64,000 bases of DNA from contig CM067541.1 of assembly GCA_034509755.1 (NCBI GenBank), positions 6,932,001-6,996,000 of the forward strand, read 5' to 3'. The stretch is from Anisodus tanguticus. Lineage: Eukaryota > Streptophyta > Magnoliopsida > Solanales > Solanaceae. Every line of letters starts with the position of its first letter. Within the stretch, counting starts at the first letter, position 1. Under the pieces are notes generated by a model that made no database searches, was not told the DNA's origin, and saw only the letters and a list, made by a program, of their open reading frames with translations. Shown in pieces: positions 22,701 to 34,510 of the stretch. The position numbers were made by a program, and so were the translations under genes.

Positions 22701-25500
22701 ATTTAAGGCAGAAGGTGGTTTTACCCCCATTACAAAAAATTAGAAAAAGGAAGAAAAACGGGTAGGCTATGTTTGACAGACCTCCATATATACCGGTCTG
22801 TAGGTGTGACATTATAATGATTAAAGGTGTCTGAAATTACATGGAGTAAAGATAAGTTGGTTCTTGGTTAAGAGCTATGTAAATATATATGCTGGCTTCA
22901 TCAAAAAAGATATATATGCTGGATCCTTAAGAAAGGACTATATATGCTGGAGCAAACTCTACATCTTCCGTCAATTTTCCCAATAACTCTAGTTCTTTCG
23001 AATTGAAATACCCTTCAACTATTGTCATTGTATACTATTTTCAGTTCATTTTTTCAATTGACTGATAAAACTAAAAATCTCCCTTATGTACTGAGTTGCA
23101 GGTACTCCTTGCATATTTGGTGTTTTGACATGTGATACCTTGGAGCAGGTAAGCAATCAGCCTTTATACGTGTGCATATTAGTATGATATTAATAGATGT
23201 GCATATTAATACCGGCGTATTGGTCAGACACTTCATTTTTTTTTTATGAATTTGGGGTTCACGTTTCTGTCAAATGAGGACTTCTATGAATTGTATGCTT
23301 CCAAAGTAAGTTCCAAGTATTTTTAGAGTTCAATTATCATAATTGTCCTAAATACTTCTTCTTTTAAGAAGGGATGAAAGGTCAGAAACCTAAATAGTGT
23401 TTTTTTCAAAACATATTTAGGTAACTATGATTAAAACTCTGTATTATGTTGCTATGCTATTTTTTTATGCAGCTATAGTAACAAACGCAAACCAAACTGT
23501 TTTCATAGTCCAAGTGCCACCTAAGAATATTGCATTAGACTACTCAGTTCTGGTAGTGAGATTTTTTTTTCTATAACAGGCCAACCACAGTTCCTAACAC
23601 CACGTGAAACCTCTAGAAAAGTAATCGGAAAAACTATTCAATAAGGTGTTCCAGCTTCTTTGTCCATTGCATAAATTGTGGTTGGAATAAAGAATTCACT
23701 AAGAGTATAATCTACATCAGCTGAGAGTTCATAGCTTGCAGCTTTGTACAACAAGATAAAGAGTTCAAATTTAGAGAGCTCACTGTTGTTCCATGTACTT
23801 CATCAGAGATAACATACAACTATCCAATATTGGATGAGCTGCTTTAATTGCTTTACCATACTTTAGTTTTTGGTCCCTAGTACATCTTTATACAGTTTTC
23901 TACCTTTTTTTTGTAAGGATATACAGTTTTCTACCTTGTACAAAGAAATAGTATAAGCTTAAAGGTTCTTTTGCTTTACTTCATTTTTGGTGTTCTTTGC
24001 AATTCTGAGTACCTTGTTGGTCTGCTTCTTTCAGCTATAACTTATCTTGTTGTCGCAAAAGCCTACGCTAGGAAAAAATTAAAGTTCAAGTCAAAGTAAG
24101 ATAAATTCAAAGTGTTGCTGCTTATATTCGACGTTTTTCAATGTCCTAATTAAATTTGATAGTGGCTGTTCATTTTTAAGAATTTTTATAGCATATACTC
24201 CATGTATGAACTATATTTACAATATTCTTTTTGGCTGTGTGTCTCTATCTTTCTGATATTGCATCATGTATTCTGAAAACCCCCCGTAATGTAATGCAGG
24301 CTTTCAATCGCGCTGGCGGGAAGTCAGGGAATAAAGGTGCCGAAACAGCATTGACAGCTGTAAGTTGCCTGTGATTGTGTGACAACTAGATTTTATCTTT
24401 AAATCAAGTTCAATGGTGTCTGGATTCTGCTTTTGCCCGCCTTATTATGTGATTAGAGGTTCTAAACTAATAAAATATATGCATGTTACGAAGTTTAAGC
24501 CATTAATTACTGAAAATTAAACATCATTTTTTATAATACGAAATTAATGAAAAAATCAGTCTTTGAATGTAAGACATGCTAAAATATTGGTCTAAAATTT
24601 AAGCATTTTAAATGTTTTGAAAATTTTGAATGTAAAACTATATTAAGAAGTTTTCTGGGGGATTAGATATTTAAGGTGACTGTTGGAAGGAGGAAATAGA
24701 TTTATTAAATGGATACAATTTCAAAAAATAATATTACTCCCAAGTGAAAGTCGGGCGGGGGGGGGGGGGGGGGGGGGGATTCTTTTACCCTCTTTGTAAC
24801 TTTTTGCACAAGAACTATAATACACTTGTATGTGCAAAGTCAATTCTTGTAGATCTTTGAAACCTTGACAATATTTGACTTGAAATGAATGGTGTGTTTG
24901 GTATGAAGGGATTTTTTTTACGTATTTTCTAGTGTTTGGTGCGTACAAAAAAATATTGTCCCAAGAGCATTTATACGTAATCTAGGAAAACCTATAATGC
25001 TCTGGACTCTCCAAAAATGTTGCCGCAGCCATGTCGGATCCTCTAAACATGCACTACTTTTGGAGGATCCGATACATCCCGTCTGTATTATTGAAGAGTC
25101 CAAGCAGCATAGAGGAAAATACTATGTGGGTGGGATGGGGTGGGGGTGGTCAAGGGGTGGGGGGTTAGGGTCAATTGGGGGTGGAGAGGAGACAATGAGC
25201 TTGGAATGCGACTTACGAAACTTGTTTTTTCTAGAATTTTTTTTCCTCATTTTTAAGGTACTTGTTTTCCAAGGGACTAAACCTGCTTTCAGCCCAGGCC
25301 CACTCCTTAATTTTAAGAGTGGAAATTAGGTGGGTACAGAATGTGAAGAAAATAGAGTTAAAAGTATGGTTGTCATTCAAGAGTCAAGACTGTTTGGTTT
25401 ATCTTGGACTCCTGTTTCTATTTGCACTGAATGACTGATCTGAATGCTTATGTTTCAGATTGAGATGGCGTCTTTGTTTGAGCACCACCTAAAGCCTTGA
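16775..25500 (+). CDS. 6,7-dimethyl-8-ribityllumazine synthase, plastid (229 aa)
   Basis: Exons: 16775-16922, 17007-17128, 18256-18351, 21004-21099, 22040-22118, 23102-23148, 24300-24359, 25459-25500; all introns are GT-AG and the joined frame is open (690 nt). The enzyme condenses 3,4-dihydroxybutanone phosphate with the ribitylamino-pyrimidine to give lumazine, the penultimate step of riboflavin synthesis. Residues 1 to about 65 are a Ser/Gln/Arg-rich transit-peptide-like leader. The core follows: VVARFNDLITKKLLEGALD (from 91), VWVPGCFEIGVVAQHLGKS (from about 124), GDTSHYDAVVNAATSGVLSA (His161 equals the family's active-site His), TPCIFGVLTCDTLEQA, then GGKSGNKGAETA. Length and order fit plant homologues (Arabidopsis COS1 type). 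An upstream in-frame ATG at 16631 lies inside the Mutator-like element and is not used here. The introns carry many transposon insertions, but none touches an exon. Confidence 0.95.
17587..18062. mobile_element. Head-to-head TRIM palindrome in lumazine synthase intron 2
   Basis: The left half (17587 to about 17815) is a near reverse complement of the right half (about 17815-18040). Both contain the TRIM LTR landmarks CTTTTGAGGTTGAGTTAG and GGACTTGGACAATCC, and an internal block (CCCAATTCATTGTTTACC, GATGTTGGGCCC). The centre carries GACTCTGATACCATG, which reads on the minus strand as a tRNA-Met primer site (TGGTATCAGAGTC). The right edge (CCGATGTGGGAAAACTCAACA) is the start of an LTR in minus orientation. 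The structure would form a hairpin with arms of about 220 bp. A clean target duplication was not found (ATTTT is a weak candidate). Confidence 0.75.
19111..20640 (-). mobile_element. 5'-truncated RTE-type LINE in intron 3, 12-bp target duplication
   Basis: The duplication AGAAGTAGGTTA lies at 19099-19110 and 20641-20652. Read on the minus strand the element starts inside the reverse transcriptase (MIFIDLEKAYDKVPREVLW, then LFADDIV, the catalytic FADD motif at about 20227-20266), passes a C-terminal region, a GGTCTGGGG-type 3' untranslated block and ends in (TTG)n. Stops and frameshifts break the frame. 5' truncation, a 3' simple repeat tail and a variable-length duplication are hallmarks of target-primed reverse transcription. 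Confidence 0.93.
21533..21625 (-). mobile_element. 93-bp LINE tail in intron 4, 19-bp target duplication
   Basis: Only the last 93 bp of the same RTE family are present (CCCACAAAGTGGGGTCTGGG block plus (TTG)n on the minus strand). They are flanked by a perfect 19-bp repeat, AGATTCCTTACTGAAGATA, at 21514-21532 and 21626-21644. This is an extreme 5' truncation. Confidence 0.93.
22370..22640 (+). mobile_element. Decayed RTE LINE C-terminal fragment in intron 5
   Basis: Plus-strand translation in shifting frames gives MNVLIWMFGHTR, DKIRKD and LRWFGRVWSS. These match the MLRWMCGYTKRDRIRNDDIR type C terminus seen in the LINE at 55312-56368. No tail or duplication is left. Confidence 0.6.
24757..24778. 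repeat. Run of 22 G in intron 7
   Basis: A homopolymer of 22 G on the coding strand of lumazine synthase intron 7 (24360-25458), preceded by GGGC. Confidence 0.8.
25000..25115. mobile_element. Short inverted-repeat element (MITE-like)
   Basis: GGACTCTCCAAAAATGTTGC at the left, an internal pair GTCGGATCCTC...GAGGATCCGA, and GAAGAGTCC at the right form a nested foldback of about 115 bp. The layout resembles a very common nightshade repeat built on GGACTCTTCAAAAATG. It lies in lumazine synthase intron 7. Confidence 0.5.
25124..25187 (+). repeat. G-rich tract with quadruplex potential
   Basis: At least six runs of three or more G occur within about 60 bp on the transcribed (coding) strand of intron 7. 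Such a tract could form G-quadruplexes in DNA or pre-mRNA; this is inference from sequence only. Confidence 0.6.
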
Positions 25501-26893
25501 GAGTAGGAGGAGGCCCTTCTTACCAACTTGCTGTTTGTTGCACGAATTGTTATTGTGATTCTCGCCTTTGAAAAGAATCTTGTATGCATCATCGTCTGAA
25601 CCAGCTACTCCAACGAATAAAGTCAGTCATCAGGGTTTGAACCTGAGGTATCTAGGAGGAGGAAAATCCCCTCCTCTACTTCTCGGCTTCCTTCTTCGCA
25701 TACTTTTGCTGCTATGGAGTGTAATCCCTCAAAGTTTGTGGGAAAAACATTCTTGGACAAAAAGCTGTACTTGCTTCAAAAAACATTCTTGGACAAAACT
25801 GCACTTTGTTCAAGTTTTGTATTTTAGGACAATGATACCATTTCTTATGCTGAATTTATTGACTCAAATTGGTTCAATGTGAATTGGAGCTTCAGAATTT
25901 ATTATCTCTCCCAACCTCCTATTCAAAAATAGGAAAAAGAAGTATACAAAAGAATATGGGGCAGTGGACATGTTTTTTCGTTTATTACTAATAAATTTTA
26001 CGAAATCTATTTATGGTATGCTTCATACTGCCCTATGTTGATTATGACGATCTTTCTATAGTATAAACTAAAACTCAATTTTCTAGCACAAACTCAATTT
26101 GTTGAGGTTAGCATATACAAAATTTTCTATATGAAGATTGTAACAACTGACTTGCCCTCTAAATCAACTAGAAAGAAAGTGCATTGAGTTTGGGATTTAG
26201 ACACTTTTTGTTGTAGAAGTTAACGCACACTTTGATTCACTTGTCCTTTTTTTGTAAAGTTGAACTTCCTTTAATAGAAAAATCATATTTAGCTCATTTA
26301 ATGTATTAAGATTTCTAGAAGTAATTACAGAATAGCCTTGAAATCATCCTGCAAATGTCAATCCCTTAGGCCAACGAAAAACTCAAAATTGAAAATGTGT
26401 GTATCGGGTATGCTATTATGACAGTTTTCTTTGCAGTCACCAAACAAAGTTGCTCATAAATCAAAAAATATCCATTGCACTTCGAAATTTGAGGTGCAAA
26501 TTATAATTTGCCTGATCCTAATCCTAATCCATATCCACTAATGTTAGTAAATTAATTCAAAGCATGGAAAAAGAAAGATACAAATCTTCGGTAACAAAAG
26601 CCTACATAGCAATTTCAATGATATACCTTAAATCACCTATTAAATTGTAACTACTGTCTCTATCTAACTGTCGATAAACGAATTAATACAAAAGTAATTC
26701 CTTTTTTCCCCCTTCTCTTGGTGATATGTGAAAGACTTGAGATAACATATGTATACTAACAATTCAAAGATTAGTTAACAGGAATTAGTATTTGGGGCAA
26801 AAATATTCAATAAATTTTTCATCTACCTGTGAAAAGATTCTGCAGGCAACTCTGATAAAGGCGTAAAAGACATTTCTTGGTTCCAGCCTCCCT
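25501..26893. other. Convergent gene tails, no further gene
   Basis: The 3' untranslated regions of lumazine synthase (+) and the potassium transporter (-) face each other here. Short open frames (for example at 25568-25882) lack coding character. Nothing else is recognised. Confidence 0.6.
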
Positions 26894-29800
26894 CTAGACA
26901 TAGTATATCATGCCAACTTCAATAAGACTAATGTGAGGAATGTTAAGTGCCACAGCAGGACCCCTGCAGTTCTTGCGCAAAAATGAATATGCAACGTCAA
27001 TAACAAGTTTCTTCCAGCAAGAGGACGATCTCCTTGCCTTCACGTACGAGTGCCCCGTTATATACGCAACCCCTGCCTCCTTTGCCTGAACCAAATCTAG
27101 AAGCTCGTCCCTAACGTCAGGATCCATGCCAGAGTTCTCTGGCAAGTTAAACCCGACTCGTCGTTTCCTGTTTTCTGGGTTCCCATCATCGTAAGAAGAT
27201 CTTAGACTCTGAAGTGTCACCGACTTGCTGCTTTGAATGGTGCTACACGTTTCAAAATCCTCGTCTGAGATGATTAATGGTGAATTTGTCTGTAGACTCG
27301 TGCTTATAACTGCCATCCTCCCATCAAGTGATGGACTCTCGGAGCTCGATAATTGTGGTTCCACAGCTTCCATTTGGATGAACTCTGCTAGACTTTGGAC
27401 GACAAGATCCTCAAAGTTCCCACCATCTTGCTGCGCGTCCTTGTAACCATATCGAACAATGCAACGATACATGCGATATGGTCTTGGGCCAATGCGACCG
27501 ATGAGGAAGCGCTCATCAGATGAGACATAGGGTACAGGAACAAATTTGACACATACAAACACCACCACATTATGAAACGCAGGGAGATTTGTGACAAAGT
27601 GAGAGAATATAGGCGGAATTCCTGTTACCAATTCTGAGTATATTAGCCCTATCCCAGGGACGCGAACAATACCAAGGCTGGGAGCCAAGCCAAGGAGCCA
27701 TTTCAATGGAACTTTGTTGTGCAGGTCATACTTGTACTTCTTGCGAGTTCCATAGTGCCACACAAGCATGATGGCTAAGAGGATAAAAGAGAGCAAAAGA
27801 GAGACCCATCCTCCCTGTGGAGCCTTAATGACTGCGGAAGATAGGTAGAGACCTTCGATGAACCAGAAAAACAGAAGAAAGGAAGCAGCAAATACTATAC
27901 TTCTTTGCCAGACAAAGATTATGACAAGTGTAGTGAGGAATGTTGTGATAAACATAACTGTCGTGCAAGCTAGCCCTGAAAGAAAGCAAATCCTTTATAC
28001 GAATCTAAATAAAGTGTTAAAAACGTGAATTTAGAAAAACAAATCAACTATAAAAGGTAAGCTGGACTTTTATTAATCTGCAGTAATGCAGATACAAAAT
28101 CCCTGTACTTTCCACAAGGGAGAATTTTCTTCTCCGTGTCATCCAATTAGAGAACCCTCTTGTTCACCATTTATTGTTTCAGTTTATTTGTTATTTTCTT
28201 TGCAAGAGATCTTCTTCACTGGATGTATGTAACTCTTCCAATACAAGCTTGAAAGAAGAACATTAGGAAGGCACTATGAAAAGGAGCAGCATTTGGAAGA
28301 ACAGAATCATGTAAACCAATCAGGTTCTGTAGAGAAAATTGGTCGAGAGAGTTGATTGATAATTTCAGCTCCAGCACAATGACGGGATGTGTTAGAGTGG
28401 GTTAGAGTCCCACATTGGTTGGGCCAGCACAATGACTGGATGTGTTAGAGTGGGTTAGAGTCCCACATTGGTTGGGGTATGGACGGGTGGTTTGCTTATG
28501 TGGACTTGGGCAATCCTCCCCTCATGAGCTAGCTTTTGGGGTTGAGTTAGCTCAGGTGCCATATCTTTACATGGTATCAGAGCCAGGTCCATTCCCGTTT
28601 GGGCTCCCGGTCCAAGCTCCAGTTGGGCCCTGGGCGTGAAGGGGGTGTTAAAGTGGGTTAGAGTCCCACATTGGTTGGGGATTGGTTGGAGAATGGACTG
28701 GTGGTTTGCTTATATGGACTTGGGCAATCCTTCCCTCATGAACTAGCTTTTGGGGTTGAGTTAGGCCCAGGTCACCTTTACAGGATGAAATGATAACTTA
28801 TCCATGGCACTTTTTCTAACAAAGTATTCCAACAATAAATTTAGAGGTCAAAGATGGACATGAAAGATTCAGCTGCTTTAGTAGACACGTCGGGAGAAGA
28901 CACTAAGGAGATCGTAGCTCTATCTTCTATCTGAATAGAATGTTTTTCTTTTTCTGGAAAAAATATTTAAAGTCTCATAGAGAACTGTTTAGACCAAATA
29001 AGACATCTTTAGCACACAAGAAGGCTTACCGTAAGCATTTCCAATCAAAGTTGTATCTTGGAACCCGATAGCCACAACAAGAGTAAGAATCATCAGGATC
29101 CAATTTATTTCTGGTACATAGATCTGCCCTTTATGCTTTGAGGTGTGGACAATCTTGACCCGTGGGAAGCAGCCCAGTGAATTACATTGCTTGACGATTG
29201 AGAATGTAGCTGTGATGATAGATTGGCTGCCTACAATGGCTGCAAGGGTTGCAATAACAAAAACGGGCCAGTATACTCTATCTGCACGGATATCATAAGA
29301 CCAGCAGTTGGGATTGAACTTAATTTCACCATTAATCCTGACAACATTAAGCTGTAAATAAAAAAAGAACTAACCAGGTATTGAACTATAGAAGCTATTT
29401 GGAATGGAATCTATATTTTTGGACAGAAAAGAAGCTTGACCCATGTACTGTATCACCAAGCACGGATACACAACAAATGCAAATGTAATCTGCGTATGCC
29501 AAAAAGATATTCAAATAGACGTGGTGTAAGTTTCAGGAATCCAACCAGTTTACTGGTATGTTGAACAATATAATGCAGAAAAAATGACAAGCATGGACAA
29601 TATAATCTGCAACTTCCAGCCACCAGGACGCTCAGCTTATAGACACATTTCTTGAAATATGAACCTTTTGGCTGCATCTGACTATGATGTTTCCTATGAC
29701 TTCGCCAATTATGAATTTAAACTCTTACACTTACAAGCTACCTCCAATGGATTTTCAACTCAATTCAGCTGTGTTATCTGAATTACCTCTGTGATTAAGA

Positions 29801-32243
29801 AGATGACATAAAACAAAATGTTACCCTTGATCCTTGTAAAAACTGTTTGTTTCTAATTGCACTTCCAAAATTTAGAGTTGCAAATTGCTTCGGGGACTTA
29901 CAATCTATTAAAAGCACCTTACAATCCATTCTCACCCCATTACTTTCCCTAACAACTAGTTCAAATCCCGGTTTAAGGACTTCCCAAGAAAGGAATATAT
30001 GGTGGTCTAAATAGAGAGTACAAGCATAAAGTTTCCACGAACGACAGTTTAATCTAGTCCCACTGCAGAAAACAGTTTGACTTACCCTCATGGAGAAGGC
30101 AGAGAAATGACCAAGATCTGCATACATAGCTTCAGTACCTGATGATCGAAATAATCAGAAATCATATCCAAATTCTAGTAGATCTTCTATCACCCTCATT
30201 CACCTACAAGTGTCTGCACAAACAACTGCTTTGAATTCTCAAAGACTACTATGTCTTCTTGTATAAATAGGCGCTGAGTTAAGAAATACTCCCTCCGTCC
30301 CAATTTGTTTGAAGGTTGACCAGTTTGAAGAGTCAACCAACTTTTTCTTTGACTTAATTTTAAACATAGATTCTTATTGTATTTTATAATAAAATTTGCA
30401 TATTTGAAAACTACATAAAAAGTACTATAAGTCTACATAATTAATAATTCACAATATATGAAAAGAGCTGGAAAAAATCGTAGTCAAAGGAAGAGTTGTT
30501 TGACCCAAACTGGTCAACCTTCAAACATATTGGGACGAAGGGAGTAATACATTTCATATACCTGCAACAGAGAGGAGGACACCTCCAAGAGAAATCCAAC
30601 CATCTTTTCCTGTTTCCTTAAGAAACTTGACGATATAATAGGGCGAAAGAGCAGACACAATTTTGGGATTCCAAATGATAGTGTTGTACAACCCAATTAT
30701 CATAATTGATATCAACCAGATGAGCACTATTGGTGCAAACAAAAATCCAACCTTGTGGGTTCCAACATGCTGTAAAGCGAACAGGCCAACCAATATTATG
30801 CAAGAAAGAAACACCACTCCATCTACAATAAGAGAGATTTTGAGAGTAAATGCCTTAAGACTGTAATCACATGCTGACTAATTGAAATCAAAACTTAACA
30901 TGGATAGGTAAATCATGACAAAGCTACCATGAGTTAGGTGTTCTGCAGCTGCTTTTATCCCTGACATTGATGATATAACTGCCACAGAGAAAAGGTATCC
31001 TAATTAAAAATTTACTCAAATCGGCTTGACGTTAGGGGACTCCAAGCATATAATGGGCCACACAAACACTTGGTCCATACTCATAATTTATTATCTAAAT
31101 TGTCCCATTGAGTAAGAAACCAACTCATTGAAACAAATTATACCATGTAAAATACATAGTAACACAAGCTAATACCACATAAAAGAATACAGTAGTAGTA
31201 ACTATAATAGTTTCTACCTGACATTGCAGGTGTTAGAACACCATCACCTATGACCATACACGCACCCAATAATACAATAACAAGTAGTACTGTACGTGAC
31301 TTTTTATGCTTCTCAAGAAATCTCTTCAACTGTATACATGATGTTGACTGCCCAGAGTAACCATATCTGTAAGAAGATAGCTCCTCATCAGCTGCTTGTT
31401 GGTTGGGAAGTAGACTAAACTTTGCATGTCTACAGAGCAGAGAGTAAAGAGCAAATGAACCACCTGGATGTATGCAAGTGTATTTGTCATAGACAATCAG
31501 GTATACGAGTTCTTATGTAAACATTGACTAACTTAGCGTCTATCTTTAACATACCTTCACCGTTATCATCTGCACTCAACACGATAAAGACATATTTGAG
31601 CAAAGGAATGAGTGTTATTGTCCAGAAGATCAATGAAAATGCACCAAATAGTGCTTCCGGAGTCTGATAATCTTGCAACTTCCCATCAAATATGCTCCTA
31701 TAGACATAAAGTGGTGATGTGCTCAAATCTCCATATACCACCCCAAGACTTTGGTAAGCCAATACTAGATTCCTGGAAATATTCACCAAAGGGAACTGCA
31801 AGACAAAATATAAGACACAAGCTAGTTACACTATCAGTAGTTACACATATTTGAGCTAGTTAATGCTTCTCTCCCTTCTGTTCTTTCCTATTCATTGTTC
31901 CCACAACGCTCCTATTTGTCAATCTTCATTTTAATAAACTATCTTGTAGCTTAAGTCAATTCAATCCTTGGTTGACAAAAAATCAGCATATAACCCACCA
32001 TTGAAGTCAAACAACACAGACAAATTCAGTACTAAAGATCAGTTAAGAAAAAAGCCTTAGAAAGTAAAAACAGGATAGAGTTTCCACCTTTGATAGCAGC
32101 TTACTTTTTCTCGTCGCCTGTGGAGTTTGTCCACTTTTCCGGTCTTTTCTAACTGTATCTATTGATTCTTGTCCCCCACCTGCAGCAAGCGAAGGCGGAT
32201 GCTCCATACTATCTTCCTCATGATTGATACCAACTTGATACAT
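26894..32243 (-). CDS. KT/HAK/KUP potassium transporter, KUP3/KUP4-like (818 aa)
   Basis: Coding exons, 5' to 3' on the minus strand: 32243-32088, 31795-31555, 31463-31218, 30978-30928, 30822-30562, 30138-30086, 29489-29375, 29281-29030, 27975-26894. All junctions are GT-AG and the join is open (2457 nt). The family moves K+ with H+ across plasma or vacuolar membranes. Motifs: LAYQSLGVVYGDLSTSPLYV (GVVYGD at 70-75), KYVFIVLSADDNGEGGSFAL, GACMVIGDGVLTPAMS, FALQHVGTHKVGFLFAPIV, DGWISLGGVLLSVAGTEAM, ATLAAIVGSQSIITATFSI, GNAYGLACTVMFITTF, then a long soluble C terminus ending GPAVALNIPHISLIEVGMIY. About 12 membrane segments are expected. Sequence is closest in my memory to Arabidopsis KUP4 (TRH1) and KUP3. 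The start at 32243 gives a 52-residue hydrophilic N terminus; a start at the later Met (MEHPPS) is possible. No exon is disrupted. Confidence 0.95.
28371..28476. repeat. 53-bp tandem duplication at a TRIM boundary
   Basis: Units 28371-28423 and 28424-28476 differ at one base (GACGGGATG against GACTGGATG). Each unit holds 19 bp of host flank plus the first 34 bp of the TRIM LTR, so the duplication arose after the TRIM inserted. Confidence 0.85.
28443..28782 (+). mobile_element. Complete TRIM element in the transporter's last intron
   Basis: Left LTR 28443-28571 and right LTR 28646-28782 (TGTTA...TTTACA). A primer site TGGTATCAGAGC, complementary to initiator tRNA-Met, follows at 28572-28583, and a purine tract GAAGGGGG precedes the right LTR at 28638-28645. 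The 5-bp duplication GGATG flanks it at 28438-28442 and 28783-28787. The interior is only about 74 bp and has no coding frame, so movement needed proteins from another element. Host gene is on the other strand (intron 27976-29029). Confidence 0.93.
30289..30544. mobile_element. Stowaway MITE in a transporter intron
   Basis: The ends CTCCCTCCGTCCCAATTTG and CATATTGGGACGAAGGGAG are inverted repeats, and the inner bases GAAGGTTGACCAGTTTG / CAAACTGGTCAACCTTC extend the pairing to about 38 bp. A TA duplication flanks it (30287-30288, 30545-30546). CTCCCTCCGT ends with TA duplication define Stowaway (Tc1/mariner) elements. It is 256 bp and AT-rich inside, lying in intron 30139-30561. Confidence 0.95.
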
Positions 32244-32660
32244 CTATACAACCAATTTTTAAAAACTTTTTGGTTATGCAAAAAGAGAAAAAAACAAGAC
32301 AACTCGGTTTTATCAAAACGAAAGTGGGATATAAGCAAAGAAACAGTGGAGTCTACCAGGATTTAAATGTTGTGAGTTCTAAGAAGACATATTCAATGTT
32401 CTTTTTTTCCCCACCAAATATACTTGTTCTTTTACATACATATACAGCATTCAAGTAGAATTCTATGTGTTCAGTGCGCCTGGTCAGCACCATCAAAAGA
32501 TATTATATGTAGGATGTTAGTGATTTCTAACCTTAGTAATTACTGTTAACTATGAGAGACATCATGGTTTGATGAAAGATTAGGCTATTTAATCATGGTA
32601 ACCAGCAAAGGCATTAACAGAAGGATTTGTCAAGAAGCTTAGATTCAATGCAAATTTGAC

Positions 32661-33346
32661 TGAAAGCTCTAATGGCAACAGAATTTGCAAACTTTCATCA
32701 AGTGCAATACGAATACTTTCTCAGCCTTTTTTTAAAAAAAAACTGGTAAAGTTTAACTTTCTCCGCCTTTTATACCAAGTATATTAACTAGATACAAAGT
32801 TTAAGATGTTAATTTGACATATATAGCATTAGGTATCATGAAAAGTTGTTTAATAATGGGAAACTCATATCAAAATTTTGAAAGCCTCTAAAGGCTACAG
32901 AATTTGCAAATTTTCAGCTAGTATAAGCATACTTTCTCCGCCTTTTATACCAAGTATTTAACTAGATACAGAGTTTAAGATGCTAATTTGACATAGTATA
33001 TATTATTAGGTATCATGAAAAGTTGTTTAACAATGGAAAAATCATATCATAATTTTGAAAGCCTCTAATGGCAACAAAATTTGCAAACTTTCATCAAGTG
33101 CAATAAGCATACTTTCTCGACTTTTTATATCAATATTTAACTAGATAGAGAATTTAAGATGTTAATTTGACATATATATTACTCCATTAGGTATCACGAA
33201 AAAAGTTGTTTAACAATGGAAAAATCATTTCAAATTTTTGAAAGCCTCTAATGGCAACCAAAATTTGCAAACTTTCATCAAGTGCAATAAGCATACTTTC
33301 TCCGCCTTTTATACCAAGTATTTAACTAGATACAGAGCTTAAGATG

Positions 33347-33424
<78 letters not shown>

Positions 33425-33589
33425 TTGAAAAGGTGTTTAACAACGGAAAAATCATATCAAAGTTTTGAAAGCCTCTAATGGCAACAAAATTTGCGAACTT
33501 TCATCAAGTGCAATAAGCATATTTTTCTCTGCCTTTTATAGCTAGTGTTTAACTAGATACAAAGCTTGAGATGTTAAATATATACATAC

Positions 33590-33653
<64 letters not shown>

Positions 33654-33713
33654 ACGTTATATTAGGTATCATGAAATGTTTTTTAACAATGTTAAAATCA
33701 AATCAAAATTCAA
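32661..33713. repeat. Five-unit tandem repeat upstream of the transporter, with TA/GT microsatellites
   Basis: Units start at about 32662, 32880, 33057, 33240 and 33467, each opening GAAAGC(C)TCTAATGGCAAC and containing AACTTTCATCAAGTGCAATA, CTCCGCCTTTTATACCAAG and AACTAGATACA. Basic length is about 176-185 bp. Units 4 and 5 are lengthened by (TA)n(GT)n tracts at the same internal place (about 33345-33423 and 33590-33650), suggesting the microsatellite was copied with the unit or grew at the same TATATA seed. Confidence 0.85.
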
Positions 33714-34510
33714 ATTTCATTATTTTTAATAAGTTTCAATTCTGCAAAATTGTACAAAAATGAAACAATGTGGAATATTTATGAACTGCCTAAATGAAAA
33801 AAAAAAACTATAAACAGGAACAGATAAACTAATCGAGAAAAAAAAAACAATCAGCAATTGCAAAATAACAAAATCAACACATAAGGTAACAAAATTCACA
33901 CACAATTGCAACTCTCCGAAACGAAATTAATGAAAAAAAGTGATTCAAATAAGAGGAGTAACGAACTTTCGGCAAATGGAGCGACGGACGACGCTTGACG
34001 GAGGTGGCGGGGATAGAAAGAGATATAATACGACGACGTTTATCTCGTGCTTCGACGTACGTAATAATACATTGAGGGAAGAAGAAAGGAGATCAAAAGA
34101 TCTCAATTCTCAAATGACATTGTTATGTACCAGCACTGCATGTGAGCCAACAGAAAGCCATTTGTTTGTTTGGTTAAATTTGGGGAAAAGTAAAATGTGT
34201 TAAACCAAACGTATTAATTTAAAATGCATATTAATTAAAGTTTAAACTATGAAAATGCATGAAATTAAGTGTAAACATTTATATAGAAAGACACACGTTA
34301 TAACATTGTCGTCATGGTATAACTTAAAGGACTTTGTAATGTGAAGTTGAATGCATTTTTTTATGAATATTTAATTTTTGACTTTGCTATTTATTTAATA
34401 AAAATATTCAGATCTCCTTAATAAGGTATAATTTCTATTTTATATTTATCTTCAGAAACTGAACACCTCATTCGGCATAAATTTTGTAGGAATGCGGCAT
34501 AAATTTTGTA

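Noticed and set aside
24997..25329. 110-codon Gly/Trp-rich frame
   Set aside because: It is a by-product of the G-rich tract and foldback repeat in lumazine synthase intron 7.
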